A stretch of 64,000 nucleotides of DNA from Candidatus Thiodiazotropha endolucinida (GTDB taxonomy: Bacteria > Pseudomonadota > Gammaproteobacteria > Chromatiales > Chromatiaceae). This document shows, piece by piece, positions 45,309-53,910 of the stretch (its first letter is position 1; each line of letters begins with the position of its first letter). The stretch spans positions 62,001 to 126,000 of the forward strand of contig NZ_MARB01000001.1 of NCBI RefSeq assembly GCF_001715975.1, in the 5' to 3' direction. A program made the translations under genes and the position numbers. Below the pieces are notes generated by a model. That model was not told where the DNA came from. It searched no databases and saw only the letters and a program-made list of their open reading frames with translations.

Positions 45309-47948
45309 ATGAAACGGGTTGCCGCCATGAAGACGTTGCCAGGCCTATGCGCTGCCTTGTTCATCCTCGGTTTGCAGGGATGCGGCAGTGGCAGCAGCCA
45401 GGAGCAGGATCCGGTTGTCGTTGATTACCCTGTCGCCTATGTGAAGCGGCCGATTACTGAGACAACCAATACGGACATCCGTGTCAGTCAGGTCAGCGAG
45501 GCGGGCGGAGACCTCTATCTGAAGGATTACGCCGCAGGGGGAGCCGAGGAGGTCAACCTGACAGGATCGGTAACCGAGGGTGAAGGTGATGTGCGTGATG
45601 TCAGCGCCTCATTCGATGGTAGCAAGCTGCTGTTCTCTCTCAGGCTGCCCCTTATCGAGGATGCTGAGCCTGAGGATCAGCCGACATGGAATATCTGGGA
45701 GTACGACATTCCAAGTCAATCATTGAGACGTGTCATTGTCTCGGATATCACTGCCGAAGATGGTCACGACCGCTTCCCGCAATATCTGCCTGATGGACGT
45801 ATCGTTTTCTCTTCCACCAGGCAACGGCTTGCCAAGGCGCGGCTGCTGGACGAGGGCAAACCCCAGTATCTTGCCATGGAGGGATCGGTTGATGAGCCGG
45901 CCATGGTTCTCCACGTCATGAACAGTGATGGTACCGATATTACCCAGATCTCGTTCAATCGTAGCCATGACTTCTCTCCCAGCGTCCTTGCCGATGGTCA
46001 GATTGTGTTCAGCCGTTGGAACAATGCGGACGGCAACGATGCCATCCATCTCTATCGCATGAATCCGGATGGCACCGAGTTGGAGCTGTTGTATGGATTG
46101 AACAGCCATGATTCGGGAACCGGGGGCGGCACGGTGCAGTTCTTGCGCCCGATCGAGATGCCGGATGGTCGTATTCTGGCGTTGCTGTTACCCTTCGACG
46201 GTACCGATGAGGGTGGCGACCTAGTCTACATAGACAGCGTCAACTATGTGGACAATGATCAGCCCACATGGGAAAACACGGGCCTGACAGGCCCGGCACA
46301 GACCCAGGCGACCATACTTCAGGTCACCACCGATGGCAGTCTGTCGAGCGGTGGACAGTTGCGCAGCGCCTACCCGCTGTTTGACGGAACGGATCGGATG
46401 GTGATCAGCTGGAGCCAGTGCCGTGCGCTGGAGGATGATATTATCGTACCCTGCACCGAGGAGCGTCTTGCCAATCCCGATACCGAAGCAGCGCCGCCGC
46501 TCTACAGCCTTTATATCTATGATGGCGATACGCAGACCCAACAACCGATCGTCAAACCGCAAGAGGGTGTCATCTACACCGATGCGGTGATCGCTGTGGC
46601 GCGTGCCGTTCCGACGATCCGACATGACAAAACAGCGGGTATCGATCTTGACCCAACCCTGGTGTCGGACAAGGCCGGCCTGCTGCATATACGCAGTGTC
46701 TACGATCTGGACGGCGTGGATGCGGCCGATCCCGATATACCAACCCTGGCCGATCCCGCCCAGACCCGGTCGGATCAACGTCCGGCAAGGTTTCTGCGCC
46801 TCATCAAGCAGGTGACAATCCCCGATGATGATGTGCTCGAGTTTTCAAACAGCGCGTTTGGCGCGACCGCGCAGTTCGGTATGCGTGAGGTGATCGGCTA
46901 TGCACCGATCGAACCCGATGGTTCCGTGCAGGTGAAGGTGCCGGCGAATGTTCCCGTCAGTTTCGCCATACTCGATGCGAATGGACGACGCATCGATCAA
47001 CCTCATGGCTTCTGGCTCCAGTTCAGACCGGGAGAGGTCGTGAGTTGCGGTGGCTGCCATGCTGCTGACAACCCGCTTCCCCATGGCAGACTGAGTGCCG
47101 CGCCACCCAGTGTCTATAACGGCAGTACAGGTAGCGGTCTGCCATTCCCGAATGCCAATCCGGAGCTGTGGAGCGATTTCGGAGAGACCATGGCGCAGAC
47201 ACGCAACCGTCTGCAATGCAGAGCCGGCGCTTGTGATCCAACCTTGGACCTGCTGTTCACCGATGTCTGGACGGATCCGGCCATGAGAGAGCCTGATACG
47301 GAATTCAGCTATCGGTATGCGGACCTGGAGACGGAGTCGCCCCTGAGTGACGCTGCCTGTAGCGGCAGCTGGAATGTGTTCTGTCGTTCCATCATACATT
47401 ACGAACAGCATATCCATCCGTTATGGTCGCTGCCACGACCGGTATTCGATGCCTCCAATACCCAGGTCGACGATCATACCTGTACGCTCTGCCATGACAC
47501 GGATGACAATGGGGTGACCGTGTTACCGGATGCCCAGCTGGATCTGAGTGATGGTCCATCCGAAGATGAGCCGGACCACTTCGCAGCCTATCGGGAGTTG
47601 CTTGTACCGGATAATCTGCAGCAGGTCGTGGACGGTATTCTGGTTGATATTCTGGTGCCGCAAACGGATGAAAACGGCCAACCGCTGTATGAAACCGATG
47701 ACAACGGTGAGCTGGTCCTGGATGGATCGGGCAATCCTGTTCCACTGCCTGATGCACCGGTGCCGGTGCCGGGAGGAGCCTCGATGGAGGCGGGCTCGGC
47801 GAATAATGGCCGCTTCCTTGGGCTGTTTGATCCCGGTGGCGTGCATGCGGGTTATCTGAGTGACGCGGAGAAAAGACTGATAGCTGAATGGCTCGATATA
47901 GGCGCACAATATTACAATGACCCTTTCATGGCACCACTGGATGAGTGA
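45309..47948 (+). CDS. HzsA-related di-heme lipoprotein with PD40 beta-propeller
   Basis: 879 residues. Lipobox LQGC (Cys25). An N-terminal TolB/PD40-type beta-propeller (about 60-420; FPQYLPDGRIVFSSTRQR, HDFSPSVLADGQIVFSRWNN) is followed by the middle domain and two heme c motifs, CGGCH (580-584) and CTLCH (725-729). The order propeller, middle domain, two hemes is that of the hydrazine synthase alpha subunit and its many non-anammox relatives. Hydrazine synthesis is not implied because no HzsB or HzsC lies nearby. The stop overlaps the next gene's GTG start by 4 bases. Confidence 0.83.
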   Translation: MKRVAAMKTLPGLCAALFILGLQGCGSGSSQEQDPVVVDYPVAYVKRPITETTNTDIRVSQVSEAGGDLYLKDYAAGGAEEVNLTGSVTEGEGDVRDVSASFDGSKLLFSLRLPLIEDAEPEDQPTWNIWEYDIPSQSLRRVIVSDITAEDGHDRFPQYLPDGRIVFSSTRQRLAKARLLDEGKPQYLAMEGSVDEPAMVLHVMNSDGTDITQISFNRSHDFSPSVLADGQIVFSRWNNADGNDAIHLYRMNPDGTELELLYGLNSHDSGTGGGTVQFLRPIEMPDGRILALLLPFDGTDEGGDLVYIDSVNYVDNDQPTWENTGLTGPAQTQATILQVTTDGSLSSGGQLRSAYPLFDGTDRMVISWSQCRALEDDIIVPCTEERLANPDTEAAPPLYSLYIYDGDTQTQQPIVKPQEGVIYTDAVIAVARAVPTIRHDKTAGIDLDPTLVSDKAGLLHIRSVYDLDGVDAADPDIPTLADPAQTRSDQRPARFLRLIKQVTIPDDDVLEFSNSAFGATAQFGMREVIGYAPIEPDGSVQVKVPANVPVSFAILDANGRRIDQPHGFWLQFRPGEVVSCGGCHAADNPLPHGRLSAAPPSVYNGSTGSGLPFPNANPELWSDFGETMAQTRNRLQCRAGACDPTLDLLFTDVWTDPAMREPDTEFSYRYADLETESPLSDAACSGSWNVFCRSIIHYEQHIHPLWSLPRPVFDASNTQVDDHTCTLCHDTDDNGVTVLPDAQLDLSDGPSEDEPDHFAAYRELLVPDNLQQVVDGILVDILVPQTDENGQPLYETDDNGELVLDGSGNPVPLPDAPVPVPGGASMEAGSANNGRFLGLFDPGGVHAGYLSDAEKRLIAEWLDIGAQYYNDPFMAPLDE

Positions 47949-48706
47949 GTTTGAGACTTCTTAGGTTAAAGCGGTATCTGTGGACGAGCTGGCTGTTGAT
48001 CTGGCTGATACCTGCAACCAGTGCGGGAGAAGAGGAGTATCAACGGGTTCAGGTGACAGCCCCCTATATTGAAATGCACACCGGGCCGGGGCGTTCCTAT
48101 CCCATCGTATATGTCGTGGAAAGGATGGAGTGGGTCGAGGTTCGAAAGCGTCGTACGGATTGGTTTCAGGTTTACACGCGTCGCGGTCGTTCTGGATGGG
48201 TCAGCCTGGAGCAGATGCGCCAGACTCAAACCGCGGATGGTGAGCGGCTTAAGCTGGTCGGCTATACACAGGATGATTTCAGGAACCGGGAATGGGAATT
48301 CGGTTTTTATGGCGGCGACATGGAGGGCGCCACACTGCTTGGTTTATATGGTGGTTACTCGTTCAATGAAAATCTCTCCGCTGAGCTCAGTCTGTCTCAA
48401 GCCTTGGGTGATTTCTCAAGCGAATACCTGTTTGATGTCAACCTGCTGTCTCAGCCCTTTCCCGAATGGACCTATAGTCCGTTTTTCACATTGGGAGGGG
48501 GTGTGATTCGCACCGAGCCCAAGTCGACATTGGTTCAGGCTGAGGATCGTACCGACACTACGGCCCATGTCGGCGCCGGTCTGCGTGTCTATCTGACGCG
48601 GCGTTTTTTTCTGCGCGGAGAGTTTCGCCACTACACCGCATTCACCAGTCGTGAAGACAATGAGGAATTTGACCAGTGGAAAATCGGACTCGGTTTCTTT
48701 TTCTGA
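47945..48706 (+). CDS. SH3-domain protein with outer-membrane beta-barrel
   Basis: 253 residues from GTG. A signal peptide precedes a bacterial SH3 domain (about 33-95: APYIEMHTGPGRSYPIVYVV, WFQVYTRRGRSGWVS), then an 8-stranded-type beta-barrel (about 115-253) ending in the outer-membrane sorting strand WKIGLGFFF. It is probably an outer-membrane protein that binds peptidoglycan or a partner through SH3. It is coupled to the HzsA-related gene (4-base overlap) and overlaps the next barrel gene by 31 bases. Confidence 0.82.
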   Translation: MSLRLLRLKRYLWTSWLLIWLIPATSAGEEEYQRVQVTAPYIEMHTGPGRSYPIVYVVERMEWVEVRKRRTDWFQVYTRRGRSGWVSLEQMRQTQTADGERLKLVGYTQDDFRNREWEFGFYGGDMEGATLLGLYGGYSFNENLSAELSLSQALGDFSSEYLFDVNLLSQPFPEWTYSPFFTLGGGVIRTEPKSTLVQAEDRTDTTAHVGAGLRVYLTRRFFLRGEFRHYTAFTSREDNEEFDQWKIGLGFFF

Positions 48707-49338
48707 GCATCGCGTCACTTCTGACGGCCCTGATAATGCCGCCGTGTATAGCCGCTGAGCCTATCGGAGAGGGGCTGCGTGAGGATCTGCTAATTGAGCC
48801 TGAGATTGCACGCAGGGAGATTGTGGAACCCGAGATCGATACAGAGGATTTCGAGATTGGGATCTATGCCGGTTTGATGAACATAGAGGATTTCGGGACC
48901 AGCGGCGTCTTCGGCGCCCGTTTCGCCTATCACCTTACGGAATCGATTTTCGTTGAGGCGGCGATCGGCACGACCGAGGCCAAGGAGACGAGTTTCGAAC
49001 AGCTGGGCGGCGATGTTCAGCTGCTCGCCGACGATGACCGTGACTTCACCTATTACAACCTCTCCGCCGGATACAATCTGCTTCCCGGAGAGGTGTTTCT
49101 GGGCGGTAAGTATGCCTATAACAGCCAGTTCTATCTGATCGCCGGAATCGGCAGCACCCGCTTTGCCGGAGACGACGAGTTTACGGTCAATGTCGGTGCG
49201 GGGTATCGACTTTTGATCAATGACTGGCTGACCCTGCATCTTGATGTCAGGGATCACATGTTCGAGTCAGACCTGCTGGGGGAGACGAAGACAATTCACA
49301 ACTTCGAGCTACACGGTGGCCTGACATACTTCTTTTGA
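48676..49338 (+). CDS. Outer-membrane beta-barrel protein
   Basis: 220 residues from GTG: signal peptide (RFLFLSIASLLTALIMPPCIA), acidic linker, then a beta-barrel (about 58-220) with alternating strands (FEIGIYAGLMNIEDFGTSGV, YYNLSAGYNLLPGEVFLGGK) and terminal strand FELHGGLTYFF. It resembles the beta-barrel family common in myxobacteria and some gammaproteobacteria (from memory). The 31-base overlap with the preceding barrel gene indicates co-translation. Confidence 0.82.
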   Translation: MENRTRFLFLSIASLLTALIMPPCIAAEPIGEGLREDLLIEPEIARREIVEPEIDTEDFEIGIYAGLMNIEDFGTSGVFGARFAYHLTESIFVEAAIGTTEAKETSFEQLGGDVQLLADDDRDFTYYNLSAGYNLLPGEVFLGGKYAYNSQFYLIAGIGSTRFAGDDEFTVNVGAGYRLLINDWLTLHLDVRDHMFESDLLGETKTIHNFELHGGLTYFF

Positions 49339-49348
49339 GGGAATAGCG

Positions 49349-49864
49349 ATGTTGAGTGAACGCCTAATTCAATTCCGATTGCATCAGTTTATCGTAGCCG
49401 GTGTATTGCTATTGGCTTGCGGATATACCGTTGCAGCCAATCAACCATCCATGGCGCCTGATTTCACGCTCAAGAGTCGAGAGGGTGTGAATATAAAGCT
49501 GAGTGAACTGCGAGGACAGGTAGTGATGGTCAATTTCTGGGCCTCCTGGTGCGGTCCCTGTCGCCAGGAGATGCCACTGTTGCAGCAGTTGTTCGATCGC
49601 TACCAATCCCTGGGTTTTTCACTGCTGGGCGTGAATGTGGATGAAGACAGGGCCGCAGCTGATAAGATGCTGAGTGACCTCCCGGTGAGTTTTCCCATTC
49701 TCTATGACGACCGTAGCAAAGTGAGTAAACAGTATCAGGTCAAAGCGATGCCAAGCACCTTCATGGTCGACAGGGATGGACGGATACGTTATCTCCATAA
49801 GGGATATAAACCCGGATATGAGGAAGAGTACCAGCAACAGATTCGTCAGCTGTTGCGTGAGTAA
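49349..49864 (+). CDS. TlpA/ResA-type thioredoxin-fold protein
   Basis: 171 residues, membrane-anchored or secreted (signal about 12-30). PDFTLKSREGVNIKLSELRG and VNFWASWCGPCRQEMP, with redox pair Cys68/Cys71, then KAMPSTFMVDRDGRI with the cis-Pro. Periplasmic disulfide reductases of this kind keep heme-binding CxxCH or other cysteines reduced, which fits the nearby c-type heme genes and the Cys-rich DUF4266 protein. It is 10 bases after the barrel gene. Confidence 0.9.
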   Translation: MLSERLIQFRLHQFIVAGVLLLACGYTVAANQPSMAPDFTLKSREGVNIKLSELRGQVVMVNFWASWCGPCRQEMPLLQQLFDRYQSLGFSLLGVNVDEDRAAADKMLSDLPVSFPILYDDRSKVSKQYQVKAMPSTFMVDRDGRIRYLHKGYKPGYEEEYQQQIRQLLRE

Positions 49865-49885
49865 CCATTGATTGAAGTGAAAACG

Positions 49886-50113
49886 ATGCTATACAGAATC
49901 TGCCGGTTTTTGCTCTCTCTATCCATTCTCGCCAGTGCAGGGTGCAGTATCGAGCCCTGGGTACAACCCTATGAGCGTGCCCATCTGGCCGACCCGATCA
50001 TGAGCTTTGAGCGCGACCCTGTTGCGAGCGCCTACCGAGACCATGTCTATCAGACCCGAGAGGCGGCACGTGGCGCCGAGGGCGGTGGCGGAGGGGGATG
50101 TGGCTGTAACTAA
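49886..50113 (+). CDS. DUF4266 lipoprotein
   Basis: 75 residues from ATG. Lipobox LASAGC is followed by the signature VQPYERAHLADPIMSFERDP, then AYRDHVYQTREAARGAEGGG and the Gly/Cys tail GGCGCN. DUF4266 proteins are small lipoproteins of unknown role, often next to DUF3570 and TlpA-like genes. An in-frame TTG at 49868 would add six residues. The last bases overlap the proposed DUF3570 start. Confidence 0.88.
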   Translation: MLYRICRFLLSLSILASAGCSIEPWVQPYERAHLADPIMSFERDPVASAYRDHVYQTREAARGAEGGGGGGCGCN

Positions 50114-51296
50114 TCCCACGACCATGCGAGGCGCTATTTCGATTGTTTCATGGCCGATATCCAAGCAAGGCCTTTTCTGTCTGCAAATAGTGCTGCTGTT
50201 AACGTGCAGTACGGGATTGCAGGCTACTGTTCTTCCGGAAGACAGGGCGGATATCATGTATCACCGTTACGATGGCGGTGGTGTCGAAGTGGATGGGCCA
50301 TCGATCCTGGTGCGCAAATCCTTTTCCGGCAATGTGTCGCTGAATGCCAACTACTATATCGATTCCATCTCAAGCGCCTCGGTGGATGTGGTCAGCATGG
50401 CGTCGCCCTATACCGAGGAACGTACGGAAACCAGCCTGGCGCTGGATTATCTGCACAACAAGACCTTGATGAGCCTGGCGCTGACCAGCAGTGATGAGAG
50501 CGACTATCAAGCCGAGACCGGCAGCTTCTCCATCAGTCACGACATGTTCGGCGACCTCACAACCGTCTCACTCGGGTATGCGGTGGGCAATGACGATATC
50601 AGCCGCAATGGAGACAGGGATTTCGGAGAGTCCCTGAAGCGGCAGAATTACCGTATCGGTGTCAGCCAGATTTTGACCAAAGAGAGCATTCTCGACATCG
50701 ATTGGGAGACGATCACCGACGAGGGCTACCTGAACAACCCCTATCGCTCCTATCGATTTCTCGATCCACTCAGTGAGAACGGATATGGCTTTCAACCCGA
50801 GAGGTATCCGAATACACGCACCAGTAACGCCCTGGCCTTGCGTCTGAAATATTATCTTCCCTACCGTGCCGCCTTGAGCGGTGAATACCGCTACTTCAAC
50901 GACACCTGGGGTATCAGTGCCAACAACGTGGAATTCGCCTATACCCACCCCCTGGAGAAAGACTGGGTGGTCGATGTCCGTTATCGCTACTACACTCAGA
51001 ACGCGGCCGATTTCTACAGCGATCTCTTCTCACGTGTGAACGAGCAGAATTTTCTGGCACGGGACAAGGAGTTGAGCACGTTTCAGAGCCACACGATCGG
51101 CTTTACCGTGAGTTATGATTTTCATCCTGAGAGGTGGCAGTTTATAGACAATGGCAGCCTCAATTTCTCCCTCGACCTGATTCGGTTCGAGTATGACGAT
51201 TTTCGCGATATCACCCGCGGCGGTGTCGCCGGTGAGGAGCCCCTCTACTCATTTACAGCCAATGTGATCAAGGCCTATCTCTCGGTCTGGTATTGA
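50100..51296 (+). CDS. DUF3570 outer-membrane protein
   Basis: About 398 residues. A signal segment (LFCLQIVLLLTCSTGLQA) precedes the DUF3570 opening LPEDRADIMYHRYDGGGVEV and DGPSILVRKSFSGNVSLNAN. Many amphipathic strands follow, ending in AYLSVWY; a large beta-barrel is likely. The GTG at 50100 has GAGG five bases upstream and overlaps the DUF4266 stop; ATG 50124 is the alternative. It is last in the plus-strand run that begins with the HzsA-related gene. Confidence 0.88.
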   Translation: MAVTNPTTMRGAISIVSWPISKQGLFCLQIVLLLTCSTGLQATVLPEDRADIMYHRYDGGGVEVDGPSILVRKSFSGNVSLNANYYIDSISSASVDVVSMASPYTEERTETSLALDYLHNKTLMSLALTSSDESDYQAETGSFSISHDMFGDLTTVSLGYAVGNDDISRNGDRDFGESLKRQNYRIGVSQILTKESILDIDWETITDEGYLNNPYRSYRFLDPLSENGYGFQPERYPNTRTSNALALRLKYYLPYRAALSGEYRYFNDTWGISANNVEFAYTHPLEKDWVVDVRYRYYTQNAADFYSDLFSRVNEQNFLARDKELSTFQSHTIGFTVSYDFHPERWQFIDNGSLNFSLDLIRFEYDDFRDITRGGVAGEEPLYSFTANVIKAYLSVWY

Positions 51297-51660
51297 CCGT
51301 TTATTTGCCGTTGAATCCCGTGCTCCTGTGTGAGTATTCATTCATTGCCGTGGATTTCGCCTGGGTTCCACACAGGAACGTGAGGAGAAGACAAGTTTGA
51401 ATACCGGCCATGCAATCCAGCCGTGACAGTTGGAACCCTACCCCACCATAAAGCGCTGATTTTGTTTGCTAACCAGGTGACTTGCAATGCCTGGCAGCAG
51501 CTTTGCTGCACCAGTACGCAGTTGATAAGATGGAATTATTCCAATACATCACTTAAGCCTGCTTATTTTCGCCTTCTGTGTCATAATCGGCCGCTGATTT
51601 TATCAGCGGGCATGATCTGCCTGACGGATACTGTTTGGCCCGAATGAGAGGTTAGTTGAA
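51297..51660. other. Leader region of yajC-secD-secF
   Basis: 364 bases without a gene. It holds an extended -10 promoter (51579-51587). A perfect 8-bp hairpin CCGCTGAT-TTT-ATCAGCGG (51591-51609) would form at the very 5' end of the message. GAGAGG precedes yajC. No remnant of mobile DNA was seen. Confidence 0.45.
51579..51587 (+). promoter_or_regulatory. Extended -10 promoter of the sec genes
   Basis: TGTCATAAT combines the TG-N extension with -10 CATAAT, 74 bases before yajC. The -35 is weak, as is normal for extended -10 promoters. It fits the need for an own promoter now that tgt is far away. Confidence 0.45.
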
Positions 51661-51993
51661 ATGAATTTTTTTATATCTGATGCCTTGGCGGAGGCGCCGG
51701 CCGCTACCGAACAGGCAAGTGCAATTACCGGGCTGCTGCCCCTGGTTATTTTTGGCGCGGTACTCTACTTTCTGATGATTCGTCCCCAAGTGAAGCGCCA
51801 GAAGGAGCATAAGAAAATGGTTGAGGCCCTGGCCAAGGGGGATGAAATCGTCACTACCGGTGGCATGGCGGGGAAGATTACCGATCTTGGCGAGAACTTT
51901 CTCTTGCTGGAGGTATCTGATGGAACCGCGGTGAAAATCCGCCGACAGGCCGTTGACTCGGTGTTACCGAAAGGTTCCCTGAAAGAACTCTAG
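51661..51993 (+). CDS. yajC: Preprotein translocase accessory subunit YajC
   Basis: 110 residues with one membrane helix (ITGLLPLVIFGAVLYFLMIR) and the conserved RPQVKRQKEHKKMVEALAKG, DEIVTTGGMAGKITDLGENF. It forms the SecDF-YajC complex that assists SecYEG. First of three; secD follows after 52 bases. Confidence 0.96.
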   Translation: MNFFISDALAEAPAATEQASAITGLLPLVIFGAVLYFLMIRPQVKRQKEHKKMVEALAKGDEIVTTGGMAGKITDLGENFLLLEVSDGTAVKIRRQAVDSVLPKGSLKEL

Positions 51994-52045
51994 TCGATAC
52001 TGAGTCAAACCGCTTCTCACTTAGTTTTAACATTTTGAAAGTACG

Positions 52046-53899
52046 ATGAACCAATACCCACTTTGGAAAAACCTAATGGTTTTGCTCGTGGTCCTGCTGG
52101 GCGGATTGTTCGCCTTGCCGAACCTGTTCGACCAGGACCCTTCAATGGAAATCTCCGCACAGCGTGATGCCGTTATTGATCAGACGACCGAATCACGGGT
52201 GCAGCAGGCGCTGGACAAAGTGGGTATCACGGCCAAGGGCATGGCGCAGAAAAACGGCAAGCTGCTGGTACGATTCTTGAGCTCTGAAGATCAACTCAAG
52301 GCGATGGACCAGATAGCCGCTGAACTTGGCGAGAACTATACCCCGGCTTTAACACTCTCTCCTGATCTGCCCGACTGGTTGGTCGGCTTGGGGGCTGAGC
52401 CGATGTATCTCGGACTCGACCTCAGAGGCGGCATCCATGTCCTTATCGATGTGGATATGGAGGCAGCGATCGAGCAGGCGGCGGAACGCTACAGCAGCGA
52501 TATAAGAACCTTGCTGCGGGAGAACAAGCTGCGATATATCCGTATCAGCCGTGAGAATGAACAGGTTGTCGTTAAATTCAATAATCCGGAGAAACGCGAT
52601 CAGGCATCGGACCTGATCGGTAATGAGTTTCGATCCCTGAATCTCGAAAGTGTTGATGAGGGGGATGCATTTCTGGTTCTTGTCTCACTCTCTCCGGTGG
52701 AGAGGCAGGAGGTGCAGAAGTTCGCCCTGCAGCAAAACATCACCACATTGCGTAATCGAGTCAATGCGCTGGGTATCGCTGAACCTTTGATACAGCAACA
52801 GGGAATCCGGCGGATTGTGGTCCAACTGCCCGGTGCGCAGGATCCGGCAAAGCTGAAAGAGATCCTGGGAGCTACCGCGACCCTTGAATATCGATTGGCT
52901 GACACCGAGCATAGTGTGGAGGATGCGGTGAATGGACGTATCCCACCGGGTTCCAACCTTTATCACGAGCGGGATGGTCAACCGGTATTGTTGAAAAAAC
53001 GGGTGATCGTCACCGGTAACCAGATTGTCGATGCTTCATCGGGTCTGGATCAACAGACGGGCCAACCCGCGGTCTTCGTCAGCCTGGACGGTGTGGGCGC
53101 CAAGCGCATGCGGCGCATGACCAATGAGAACGTGGGCAAACCGATGGCAGTGGTTTTCATCGAGAACCGCACAACCACCCGGATAGTGGATGGTGAACCG
53201 GTGAAGGTGAAGAAACGGGTCGAGGAGGTGATCTCCATCGCCACCATCAGGGAACCCTTCGGCAGACGTTTTCAGACCACTGGGCTCGATACCACGGAAG
53301 AGGCCAGAGACCTGGCATTGTTGCTTCGGGCAGGTGCCCTGGCGGCACCTATCGAGATCGTTGAAGAGCGGACAATCGGCCCCAGCCTGGGACAGGACAG
53401 CATCGACCAGGGTTTTAAATCGGTGATGATCGGGCTGGCTCTGGTTATGGTATTCATGGCAATCTACTATCGTATTTTCGGTCTGGTAGCCGATATGGCG
53501 CTGGTCATGAATCTTGTGCTGATTGTGGCGATTCTCTCCATGCTGCAGGCGACCCTGACCCTGCCTGGCATCGCCGGCATCGTGCTCACCGTGGGCATGG
53601 CGGTGGATGCGAATGTGTTGATCTTCCAAAGAATCCGTGAGGAGATTGCCAACGGCAACTCGCCCCAGACGAGTATCCAGGCCGGCTATGAGAAGGCATT
53701 CTCCACCATCATTGATGCCAATATCACCACCCTTATCGCGGCCGTGGTGCTGTTCAGTTTTGGCACCGGACCGATCAAGGGTTTCGCGGTCACGCTGGCA
53801 ATCGGCATCTGTACCTCTATGTTTACCGCTATCATCGGTACACGTGCGGTGATCAATCTGATCTATGGCCGTAAGCGTGTAAAAGCGCTGGCGATATAA
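52046..53899 (+). CDS. secD: Protein translocase subunit SecD
   Basis: 617 residues, six membrane segments with a large periplasmic P1 domain after the first. LGLDLRGGIHVLIDVDMEAA is the conserved D1 motif. The C-terminal RND-type membrane block contains AGIVLTVGMAVDANVLIFQR and IREEIANGNSPQTSIQAGYE. It uses the proton gradient to pull secreted proteins out of SecYEG. secF follows after 11 bases. Confidence 0.97.
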   Translation: MNQYPLWKNLMVLLVVLLGGLFALPNLFDQDPSMEISAQRDAVIDQTTESRVQQALDKVGITAKGMAQKNGKLLVRFLSSEDQLKAMDQIAAELGENYTPALTLSPDLPDWLVGLGAEPMYLGLDLRGGIHVLIDVDMEAAIEQAAERYSSDIRTLLRENKLRYIRISRENEQVVVKFNNPEKRDQASDLIGNEFRSLNLESVDEGDAFLVLVSLSPVERQEVQKFALQQNITTLRNRVNALGIAEPLIQQQGIRRIVVQLPGAQDPAKLKEILGATATLEYRLADTEHSVEDAVNGRIPPGSNLYHERDGQPVLLKKRVIVTGNQIVDASSGLDQQTGQPAVFVSLDGVGAKRMRRMTNENVGKPMAVVFIENRTTTRIVDGEPVKVKKRVEEVISIATIREPFGRRFQTTGLDTTEEARDLALLLRAGALAAPIEIVEERTIGPSLGQDSIDQGFKSVMIGLALVMVFMAIYYRIFGLVADMALVMNLVLIVAILSMLQATLTLPGIAGIVLTVGMAVDANVLIFQRIREEIANGNSPQTSIQAGYEKAFSTIIDANITTLIAAVVLFSFGTGPIKGFAVTLAIGICTSMFTAIIGTRAVINLIYGRKRVKALAI

Positions 53900-53910
53900 G
53901 GAATCTTGTT

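Noticed and set aside
45309-47948. Hydrazine synthase (anammox) function for the HzsA-related gene
   Set aside because: Only an alpha-subunit relative is present; no HzsB, HzsC or hydrazine dehydrogenase genes, and the surrounding genome is gammaproteobacterial.
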